64,000 nt of DNA from Polytrichum commune (taxonomy: Eukaryota; Streptophyta; Polytrichopsida; Polytrichales; Polytrichaceae): positions 39,948,527 to 40,012,526 of the forward strand of contig OX485808.1 in NCBI GenBank assembly GCA_950295325.1, in the 5' to 3' direction. The translations under genes and the position numbers were made by a program. Position 1 is the first letter of the stretch. Each line of letters starts with the position of its first letter. This document shows, in pieces, positions 23,420 through 33,000 of the stretch. The notes under the pieces are model-generated. The model searched no databases. It was not told where the DNA came from and saw only the letters and a program-made list of their open reading frames with translations.

Positions 23420-25715
23420 ATGTTAGGATGGAATTTGTTGGCAAATAGGTTGGAGCACCTTGAAAGTTTGCAAAATCTACTAGCACCAACAAACATTTTG
23501 GTGGGTTTGATGGGGGAAATTGCTAGATTGACCTACAACATGTTGGAAGCCAATAGAGCTAGCAAAGAAAACCAAGTCCTTGTGGAGCAATTATCTGAGT
23601 GCACATATGCGCTTTTTAGAAAGTTGGAATGTTATATATTGGAACCAAGGAGTTGGCCAAAGGAGAAATTATTCCCAAAGTTTTTGTACAATTTCCAAGA
23701 GACTATGGAGAGTGTCTTGGGTTTTGTGAGGAAATTTAGTGTACCAGACTATGTCGTCCTACACATTGATGTAAAGTCGCAATTTTCAAACCTCCGACAA
23801 CATCTAGATGTTGTAGAGGTCGACTTCAAGTTCCACGTGCTTCGAAAATTGTGCTTCAAATACAAGCCCGTAGGCCATTGGAGGTTGGGGGAAATGTGGA
23901 AGCCTGGCCTAGGCAATGTGATCAAGGCGAATTGGGCTCGGTTTTGGGATCAAATGATGCTTGGTTTTCCTAGTACAAGTCAATTTTTATTGGATCCATC
24001 GGCTATCGAGAATAAGTCAAAACTCGAAGCCAAACTCATTGCATGCATGTTTAACACATTTCCATGGGACATCGAGAGTAACAACATTTGTAGTTGTGCT
24101 TCTATTGAGGAGATTCTTATCAACCTCCTTGTTGCCAATGAGCATGATCTAGTTGTCATTGCAATGGAAGCTTCACATGAACAAAACCAGGTATGGGAGA
24201 CATACCCTTGTATCAAATTGAACATGAACTGCATGTCAAAGCTTTGCATGGATTTAAAAACATTAATATGTGAATATTGATTGTGATTTCGATCATACTA
24301 GAAGACGTGTTTTTAAAATTTTAACTATATTCTTCAAGCACTTGTTTCTGGTACGTACTAATTGAAATACCGTTAATATGTCTAAAAACATGGAAAAGAT
24401 TGTAACTTTGAGATTTCTCCAATGTAATTATGAGCTTCCTTAGCTGCAGATCAATACCTCAACTGCAGATGCTGCAAAGGAGGTGATATCTTGGAACGGG
24501 TACTTTATGAATAGCTCGGGCACCAAGGGTGATATGAAAGCAGAGCTTTTCATTACATCGGTCCATAACATATATGGCGGCGGTAGTGATGACATCGGGG
24601 ACTTCACATGGACAGGTAAATTACAACAAATTACACACTCCTAGCCCTCTATAAATCACATTCACGAAGGATAACTCTAGGGTTTGAGATTAGCTTAACG
24701 TTGTGGTTTGCAAGGCTCATCTTGTTGTTGTATTGCAATTTTCTTTGATGCTACGGTGGGTACAGCTGCACGATTTTCATTTTTTTGCAGATGATAATTT
24801 TATGCCATCATAATTTCATTGTCATTTATAGGTTGTTGTCAAGACACTCGGGTGAATATCATCAAGCACTACATCGATCAGCATAAACTCAAATATGATG
24901 GTGTCATGGAGGGCGCCAACATCACTGGCACTTGGAGATTTCTCTTTTCTCACAGCATGGGTGAATTCTTCCTCGAGCCGCAACTCTACAAATCCAATGG
25001 GAGGGTAGCTCAATTCGTGGAGGCTGGTAAGATAAAACGTTGGGATGGATACTTCAGGGAGGACGATAAAATCTCAGACATGAGTGCACAAATCATCTTC
25101 ACAGAAAATGGGAGCATCTACAGCACCGGAGGCAAGGACAACATGGGCTCGTTTAATCTCCTAGGTGAGTCTGATGCACGTGGTTATGTGAAAAGATTGC
25201 AACTATGTTAAAATAAGTAAATCTAGACCTGGGCATGAATTTTGGACATGATGAAATTCTGTATGTGCACTTTTATCAATGGATTCTATGATAGGAATGA
25301 CAAAAAGTGAGCCTAGATGTGGATTGGATTTCTTGTTGTAGCACGTGTTAATTGCATGCACACTTGTGTTATTTGTGGGAAAATATAGATCTAGAGAGAA
25401 TATCCTACCATGTTATTTCTCAAAGTATGCATAATTGGGAATTTCAAAGTGTGTATAGTCGGCATTTCTTTTCTTGGAATCGTTCAATCATTTTTGTGTA
25501 ACTTGATGCTCTCATATGTTCCAGGTCGCTATTACCTAGAATATAATTCAGTATCACTTTCTATGGTAAAGCAACCGCGAGCCGGAATGCCTGCAGTGTA
25601 CTTTTGGGGTGTGATGGCAAAAGAAGGAAGTTCAAGTGACGTGGTGATTGAGGGCTCATGGGTATATTGGAATCAGATGGGCACATTCCGTCTTGTCGCA
25701 GGAGCATTTCCATGA
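23420..25715 (+). CDS. HeLo/MLKL-N-like helical protein with two tandem beta-barrel-like repeats (4 exons)
   Basis: Exons are 23420-24190, 24450-24615, 24832-25164 and 25525-25715; all borders are GT/AG and phases agree (0, 1, 1), giving 486 residues. Residues 1-257 are helical, with IARLTYNMLEANRASKENQ then LVEQLSECTYALFRKLE, a pattern like the HeLo/MLKL N-terminal bundle (I..L...ANK..C..L..R...L). Residues ~271-364 and ~382-486 are two copies of a beta-rich domain: SWNGYF...DMKAELF...IYGGGSDDIGDF and RWDGYF...DMSAQIIF...IYSTGGKDNMGSF, each ending in a G-x-W then G-x-F strand pair. It recalls avidin/lipocalin-like small barrels. The open frame continues upstream through IRKGPSS to an acceptor (TTTTGCAG before 23397), so the ATG at 23420 may be internal to a kinase fusion. 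HeLo-type bundles in MLKL and NLR-like proteins drive membrane association or cell death; that role here is inference. Confidence 0.75.
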
Positions 25716-28700
25716 AGGTTTTACTATCACCGGAATTGAGTCGAATCCTCAAAGGAACCCACAAAACATTCCCAAGGTGACACCTTTGCTATTGAAAAGT
25801 TTATATTTGGAAGTCTATGGTGCATGTTAATATCCTTCAAAAGTTTATGATGTAACAAAATTAAGATCGTGTGAAAGTGTACCAAATACAAACCTATAGA
25901 ACTTCAATACGTATGGTATGTGGCCACTTTAGAGTATTGTAAAGAAATGTAGTACATATAATTGGTGATTAATAATAAGGAAAACCATAAGAATAGGGAT
26001 GCTTGTACATAGTATAGACTTGTTTCATGAAATAATTAATAAAAAATTGGATGAGTATGCATGTTCATTCAAATGCTTGTGATTAATGAAGACAATGTTG
26101 TGTATGGGAAATGTAAGTTAGGGTTTTGAAATTTAGGTGGTGCAATGTTGCCTCTGAAGCCCTTTCGAAGGATGGGTTTCAAAGCTTTTGTTGTTGTTTT
26201 GTGAGGATTTATGCAAAGAGAGGTGATGGATGACATACTAGTTTGTACAATGTGTGCAAAGATGCTTGAAGGAATTGAGTACTTGTGGTTGCCAAAGTTC
26301 AAAGCCACGAAGAATGACCTATTTACTTATGATGGATGCAATCACCACCCACATTGTAATACTTTGTGGGTGTCTTGCCTTTTGAGCATCTGTTTCCAAG
26401 AGCAATGTTCAATGTAGGTGTACGTGTTTTATGTTTCATGCAGAAAATGTGGGAATGTGAGAAATTGCGGATGTTGCTCTTTGCACAAAACTTCCATGAA
26501 CATATGGAAGGGATAATTTACCTTAGACAAAGGAGAGAATGTCAAAGAGGTTGTTGATGAGTCCTTGCCAAGTTTAGGTAGTATGGTCGAAATTGTAGGG
26601 CAGCGTGGATCATTTCCATCATTTAGGTAGAAAATGAAATCTCAAAACCCTTACCATGGCAAAGAAACAAAAATCAGCCGATGAATTCCTTGAATTCACT
26701 AGGCCATCATGTGAGACGGTCTAGTGCCAGTGTTCTATTGATGCTCTTGATATAAAGAGTAATGCAAAATATATGTCAAGTGAAGTAAAAAGCCAGATAA
26801 GTTATGAAGCACATACGTACTTCAAGATTTGGGAGATTACTGTCTGATTTCAAGTGTAGAAGGAAAGGAAAAGGGTTTATGGGTGATGTAATGTGTGCCT
26901 GACAACAAGGAATTCTCACCTCAACAATTTGGTAACCTTGAAGGTATGTAGCTTCCTTCCATCAATTTATCTAATGAGGCTTTGTCCTCTTTAGCTACCA
27001 CTTATTGTCTTGTATCTTCATAAAATGCTGGAGCCACCAAACAACAAATAACATGATTAAGAGTATATCTCCTTTGATCTCAAGTCGTGAGTCGCAGCTT
27101 GAGATCTTCTCCGGTTGTGAATTGTGATGCTATTCCTTTACAAGAACCATATGTTTGTATACAACTTCCACAAGCTAGAGTAGACACCACAACTAGAAGT
27201 GGGCAAGTTGCAACAACATTTATGACATGCTAATGGAAGACAATTTATGCAGTTTATGTAGGGTGGCAATTTTTCTTCCAATTTTCTTTGCACTCGTTAT
27301 TAATGCTGAATTTCACATTAAATATGAAAGATGTATAATCGTCATGTCTTTGATTAAGTAACAAGTCGACCACCCTGTGATGATTTGAAGAGTTGCCACC
27401 CTGGACAAGCATTTCCTCGACAGATACACAGCAAGAAAAATTGCAATACTAGCCTCTGGATCCAGACGGCAAGTGAACATGAGTTCCTTGTCTAGATCTG
27501 TGTACGTTGGCAATCAGTTGATCTCCACAAGCTTTTGACAAGCCAGGCCCTAAAAGGAGCTTGGTAGGAACCCATTACTTATCATGAGAAACTTTGTCCA
27601 AGGATCTGATGAGGAACAAACAATCCTCGAGCAACAGCAATCTAATGGCCAGAATGTTCATTTGAAGCTACAATTTTGCTCGTCAAGATCCAGGCCGCTT
27701 GGATTGTGGACTATGCAGATGGGACTTACCTTAGGGCCTCAGACCAAATGGATGCATCTTAGAGATCTAGTCGTAATAAAAGCAACACAGCTCCTTTTAG
27801 GAGTTGATCATCCAATCCATGATGAAATGCACATACTCATACTTTTTATTTGTCCATTATATGAAATCTCACAGTTTTCTACAAATGTTTGAGCTGTACA
27901 ATACATGAACTGTTGTGATTGACTTTGATGTGAGTGGTAATTGAAATGCACCAAATTACAACAGATTCTATTTCAGGTACTTCAGAATTTCGAAAGCATT
28001 GGCTGTGGAGAGTCCATTTGAAAGGTCTCACAATAAGATGAACTCAATAGTGTCAAATCAAACCAGAAACCACATAGGCACTAAAGAAACTGACCAATTG
28101 TTCATCAGATGCGAGAACTTCTGCTTCCGTCAAAAGTCTGCCTTACAAGCTCAGTACCACAAAACTGGAACTACCCGTGTTTCTGCATTTCACGTATATT
28201 AGGCTAATAATGCTAAATGAGTCAACATGCACCAGGTGGATGGCTTCAGCACTCAAAAGACAAATTCCTACACATACAAATCCCTCAACTATCCACGTCC
28301 ATAGACCACACATCAGGTCATACTAAACTGATTAATCTGCACCTACATTTCTAACGACTTTCCGCATTCATCTTGCACAGGGCATTTGGATGATCAGTGA
28401 ATGATCACCTGCTGATCATTGTTTGATTTAGTACTCAGACTAGCTAGCTTCCATCACCACTCGCATGCGATCAGTATATTGCTCATGTTACAACCAGCAC
28501 AATCACTCGGCATGAATCTGGTCTAATGTACAATGCATGTCAGAAGCAAATATAGAGCATCCCAACCAACGAATCCACCTTACCAGAATTAACCTTAATT
28601 TTGATAATTCTGCTGGGCTCCTTATTAATCCTCCACAGCAGTGGTTCCGCCTGCCTTGTAATTTAATCTGGAATGTTCGGCTGCTGCAGGCAAGGGCGCT

Positions 28701-29040
28701 ACGAACCAATCCAATGATCAAATGATATCTCACTCGATTTTTTCAGTGGTTGATCTAAAGGCAGTGAACTTTGAGCAGGATGATTTCATGTTGCAGAGGG
28801 TCTGAGTCGATTACGTGGCAGCCTTCACATGCGTTTCTTCATGACCTCACTCGATCGAAAGCCACGAATTTCAAATGCAAGTGATATTAAGGGGCCCTGC
28901 AATACGGTCCGGCCACGCCCGCAAGCAATCAACCCCAAGAAACTAAGGGCAGAGAGATGGGGTCCCAATGTGAGATGGGGTTTTAATTTCTTACTGACAC
29001 TAGAAGCAGAGAGAAAAACAATCTTCTCTTGGTCGTCGGT
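25716..29040. other. Intergenic region between the kinase locus and the receptor kinase
   Basis: Short frames at 26211-26557 and 27584-27892 have no motif I recognise and look like decayed sequence. I see no splice-consistent exon chain. The interval near 28380-28430 is rich in GATCA words in both orientations (TGATCAGTGAATGATCACC), a weak fold-back. Confidence 0.4.
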
Positions 29041-29364
29041 TCATTGAACTATGTGATTCACCATGGCGAGGAAGCTCCAGTTGCCAGTGAACTTGAACCA
29101 ACATAGTTGCCTGTAGCAAGTAAGAAAAACGACGCCGCCCAAGTAGGAACTTGACTTCGTCACCGCAACACGAGGAATCTGCTTAAGAATGGGAAGGCGG
29201 CCGTCAGGTAGGTTAGTCACCACAACACTCAGATGCTGGAGAAATGGAAGGCGGTTGTGTGCACCGTACCACACGTATAAGTTGAGAGCAATCTTCTTCA
29301 AGGGGATGCCAATCTTCTCCTTCGCAGGAGTGCAATCATCATCATCATCATCCCAGGTGTGCAC
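29041..29364 (-). other. Small open frame in the 3' flank of the receptor kinase
   Basis: A 107-codon frame begins MHTWDDDDDDC and has no family signature. It lies about 200 bp past the stop of the receptor kinase on the same strand, so it may just be 3' UTR. The CATCATCATC microsatellite that encodes the Asp run argues against a real gene. Listed for completeness only. Confidence 0.15.
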
Positions 29365-29558
29365 TTGAGCTCTTTTAGGGAATATTAGTTCACTTTCGTC
29401 ATGATGGCGTAGATTTATCCCTTGGTTTAGTTCCTTTTGCTAAACCTTTGTAGCATGGGAGAGGGGAACTAGTGCTACAGGGGACCCAGCAAACAAACAT
29501 AGGGGTTCCCGATGTGAGATGGGGGTTTAGGGTTTAGTGGGCTTCTTCATCATCTTCT

Positions 29559-31484
29559 TCACCCAGAGATGGAGATCTCGATGGACCTGCCCCCACCGTT
29601 GTTGTTGTTGTTCTTCCGATGTCGAAACAAGGCAGGGAGATCATCGTCGGAAGGGTCAGTGTAATTGTACTTCTCACCAATTGCACGAAGCACCTGGTAA
29701 ATCTCCACCATGCTCGGCCGATCCTTCGCCCCCAGCAAAACACAAGAGCAAGCCAACTGAAAAACCTCCAGAATCTCATCGTCCACACCTTTACCTCTGA
29801 TCACCTGATCCACGCCCTCACCAACCCGGCTTGTGTTGGTCAACATGAGCACATAATCCACCAAATTTCCAGAAAATTCTGGTCCAACACTAACCTCAAC
29901 ATCCAGGGGTTTTTGCCCCGTTACAAGCTCCAGAAGAATCACACCGAAGCTGTACACATCGCCCTTCGTGTTCGCCACCAAAGTGCGCAAAACCTCAGGG
30001 GCCACATAGCCCGGTTCACCGTATTCGCCGTTCACCAAAGTGCGCATGTGCGTATCAACAGGGTTGATCAATCTCGCAAGACCAAAGTCAGTGATTCGAG
30101 GCTCATTGTCATCATCCAAAAGGATGATATGTGAGCTTATGGTGCGGTGAACCACCCGAGGGGTACACCCATGGTGCAGCCATGTTAACCCTCGCGCAGC
30201 ACCCGTGGCGATCTTCACTCTCTCCGCCCAGTCGAGTGCATTGGTTTCTTTCGCAGGAAATGTATGCAACCTGGTCCAGACACATCCATTTGGCATATGT
30301 TTGTATACAAGGAGCCTCTCACCGCTCACCACACAATAGCCGAGCAAAGGGACGAGATTGCGGTGACGAAGGTGCCCTAGGGCTTCGATCTCAGCTTTGA
30401 ACTGACGGTCACTGCGAGAGCAGACCCTGAGCCTCTTGATGGCCATTTGGGAGCCATCTGGGAAAGCTGCGAGGTAGACCGTACCCGTCCTGCCTGCACC
30501 GATGATGTTATCTTTGCTGAAATTGTTCGTGGCAAGCATAAGGTCAGAGAGCTTGATGCGAACAATGGGCTTCTCGAACATGGTGACGGTCACAGACCTT
30601 GGGTTTCGTATCTGCTTAGCCCATTTGCCTTCATCACGCATCATCATGGCTGCGTCTAATGTTTGTGACCTCGCCATGAAGTACCATAGAAGAAATGCGG
30701 CAAGGATGACTAACCCGAACCCCCCAATGCCTCCTCCGAGAATCACCCCCCAATTCGATATTTGTTTCTTGGTGTTGGAAGATCCACATGTTGCAAGCGG
30801 TGCACCACATAGGGCAGCGTTCCCTGTGAAGCTGGAAGCTGGGAACCCTGATGCTCTCGCAGAAGTCCCATGCAGAAGTGTGCTTGGGATAGGCCCCGAG
30901 AGATCATTGTAGCTCACATTGAAGCTTTTGAGACGCTCCATGGGCCCTATCTGTGCTGGAATTTCCCCCTCGAGGACATTGTTCTGCAGTAACAGATCGT
31001 TCAGGTATTTGCACAAAGAGAGCTCTACGGGGATCACCCCGCCAACCTTGTTGTTGGCAATGTTCAAGCTCACCAAATTGGGGATATCTGTGCACACATT
31101 GCTGGGAATCGGACCTGTGAAACTGTTGCTGGATAAATCCAGTTGTTGGAGCGCTGAGCAGTTGCGGAGTCCCTCAGGCCATGTCCCGGAGAGATACAAA
31201 CCTGGTAGGTTTAACCTGTACATGGGAGGCACATTGTTGCCGTAACAATCCACTCCTTTCCACTTACAAATGTCGTCTGGATTCTTGATGGGGATCACCC
31301 AGCTTACCAGCTGGTTCTGTGGATCCTGCACTGAACTCTTGAACGCCGTGAGGCACTCCACATCGCTTTGCAAAACGCCGAATGCTACTTGCAATAAGCA
31401 GGAGATGGCCAAGGCGAAAATCACACCAGCTATGGTGCATGTGGCCATGGCTGATGAGCACCACATCTCGTTTACCTCCTCCAC
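29559..31484 (-). CDS. BIR-like leucine-rich-repeat receptor pseudokinase (641 aa, single exon)
   Basis: Domains in order: signal peptide at about residues 13-37; LRR N-cap with ECLTAFKSSVQDP and CKWKGVDC at 40-80; about five LRRs at 88-205 (LQQLDLSSNSFTGPIPSNV); transmembrane helix at 245-270; kinase-like domain at 325-600. The glycine loop (GAGRTGTVY) and beta-3 lysine (AIKRL) remain, and DFG and the APE motif are present. The catalytic HRD is HRT (30141-30149) and the following LKxxN is replaced by ISSHI. This matches the BIR group (LRR-X), whose members are inactive kinases that bind BAK1-type co-receptors and restrain immunity and cell death. Length fits the family (about 600-640). Three Met codons in the first 13 residues leave the start open; residue 13 gives the cleanest signal peptide. 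The Asn/Gly-rich tail is low complexity. Confidence 0.9.
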   Translation of the reverse strand: MEEVNEMWCSSAMATCTIAGVIFALAISCLLQVAFGVLQSDVECLTAFKSSVQDPQNQLVSWVIPIKNPDDICKWKGVDCYGNNVPPMYRLNLPGLYLSGTWPEGLRNCSALQQLDLSSNSFTGPIPSNVCTDIPNLVSLNIANNKVGGVIPVELSLCKYLNDLLLQNNVLEGEIPAQIGPMERLKSFNVSYNDLSGPIPSTLLHGTSARASGFPASSFTGNAALCGAPLATCGSSNTKKQISNWGVILGGGIGGFGLVILAAFLLWYFMARSQTLDAAMMMRDEGKWAKQIRNPRSVTVTMFEKPIVRIKLSDLMLATNNFSKDNIIGAGRTGTVYLAAFPDGSQMAIKRLRVCSRSDRQFKAEIEALGHLRHRNLVPLLGYCVVSGERLLVYKHMPNGCVWTRLHTFPAKETNALDWAERVKIATGAARGLTWLHHGCTPRVVHRTISSHIILLDDDNEPRITDFGLARLINPVDTHMRTLVNGEYGEPGYVAPEVLRTLVANTKGDVYSFGVILLELVTGQKPLDVEVSVGPEFSGNLVDYVLMLTNTSRVGEGVDQVIRGKGVDDEILEVFQLACSCVLLGAKDRPSMVEIYQVLRAIGEKYNYTDPSDDDLPALFRHRKNNNNNGGGRSIEISISG

Positions 31485-33000
31485 TTTACAATTTAGCCAT
31501 ACACATCCGTGTTCTCTCTGCTTCGGAGTTCATACCTGTGAAGCTAGAAACCGCCATAGCCACTTCAAACCAACTCTCCTCTCTTCTTGCAGGAGTAACC
31601 CAATCTCCACCTTCTATGCGTTCCTTTTCTGTGCAGCCTGCTCTTAAGCTAATAAACAAAAATTTCAGACTATGGTCACTGGGTATAAGCCTTTAACGTC
31701 GGAGACTACGAAGAGTGTTAAACTCTTACTTCACCTTCAATCAACCTTACAATGTCTATGTGTGGCTCCACCGAAGCATTGTCTCCAAAAACACCACCTA
31801 ACCCCTTCGCTCGGCCCGAACTTCTAAATTGCTATGATCACAAGTGCTTCTTGTTTTGGCTTCTCAGTACCTACAGTGATAAATGGCCCTACCCACAATG
31901 CATACGTGATTGATGTTTACCTATATGACTTCAAGCCTCATGGAAAACGTAGGATACCTACTCCACACGAAAGACCGACGAAAGCTTTAATGCTGTAGAC
32001 GATGGCTATAATAGATGTTTCCAGATGAAATGGGTTTAAGAGCCAGCAGTACCGGAGGTTCGAAGCACTTAAACTTCGGGTTTGCCCATGGTGCCCAGCT
32101 TCTTGGTAGTGCTCGTGTAGAGATGAGCCGCTATGCTAAGGAAGCAGACTGAAAGTCTCTGAAAAGAAGCTCAACAGAAATGAAAGCTTGCTTACTCTGC
32201 ATGTTCTGTGCCATGGAAGTTGCAGCATTGAACCCAAGAAGCTGTCTGAGGCTCGGCTTCACTCCACTCTACTCCACTTCACTTCACTTCACAGCGAACA
32301 AGAAAATATGGCATAGCTACAGAAACATCCTCCCAGATATTTTTGGCGGCATGAAGACTTCCAAGCTCGCTGGCTACTTCCGAAGAAACGCAAGAACAAA
32401 GAGCTCCAGTACTCATCAGCAGCTGGGTTCAGTGCAGGAGCTTCCCCACTAAACCCCTCAGTGATGATGCACACAAAGAAATGCCTGCAACAATACTGTC
32501 GATGTCGGTGTCCCTCGGAGCTCCAGAAAACAGTCTCAATTCTCACAGCATCATGGCAAGAAACCAAGTCTCCAAAACATTATAACTACACCAACAACAC
32601 CTCTCTGACGTCACTCCAGCTGAAGAAAGCTCGAACTGGAGCTGCAAATAGGTGATCAGCGTCACCTCCAGACGCAGCACATTAGGAGGTAAATGTGCAT
32701 TCGTCCGAAACAATGCTGCAAGTGAAGGGTTTGCCTTTGGAAAGTTGGAGAAGGACCAGAGGAAAAAAATCTACAGCATCATGGCAAGAAACCAAAAACA
32801 ACTATAACAACAACCTCTCTCACGGCTGCAGTACGACAGCTCAAGAAAGCTGGAACTGGAGCTGCAAATAAGCTGATCAGCTTCACTTCCAGACACACAT
32901 TAGGAGATATGTTACTGCATTCCTCCGAAACTATTCTACAAGTTAAAGGTTTAGAGAGGGAAAAAGGCCATAGCTATGGAGAGGGGGAGTGGGAGTAGTG
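31485..33000 (-). promoter_or_regulatory. Leader and upstream region of the receptor pseudokinase
   Basis: No coding exon is supported here. The part next to the start codon is CT-rich on the plus strand, with CACTTCACTTCAC-type runs near 32265-32290. A tandem duplication at 32548-32955 is listed separately. A 5'-UTR intron is possible but I cannot place it. Confidence 0.35.
32548..32955. repeat. ~228-bp tandem duplication upstream of the receptor pseudokinase
   Basis: Two copies start with GCATCATGGCAAGAAACCAA at about 32548 and 32776. Both continue with AACAACACCTCTCT-like, GAACTGGAGCTGCAAATA, TGATCAGC and CACATTAGGAG blocks, and then TCCGAAAC and CAAGTNAAGGGTTT. Identity is well below 100 percent, so the duplication is not very recent. 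Confidence 0.75.

Noticed and set aside
24781-24831. Alternative acceptor TTTTTTGCAG at 24790 for the third exon of the barrel gene
   Set aside because: It would add 42 nt between the G-x-F-x-W-x-G end and the next strand; the acceptor at 24831 matches the intron position of the second repeat exactly.
29619-30912. Plus-strand frames opposite the receptor pseudokinase
   Set aside because: They are antisense to a clear LRR-kinase frame and show no domain of their own.
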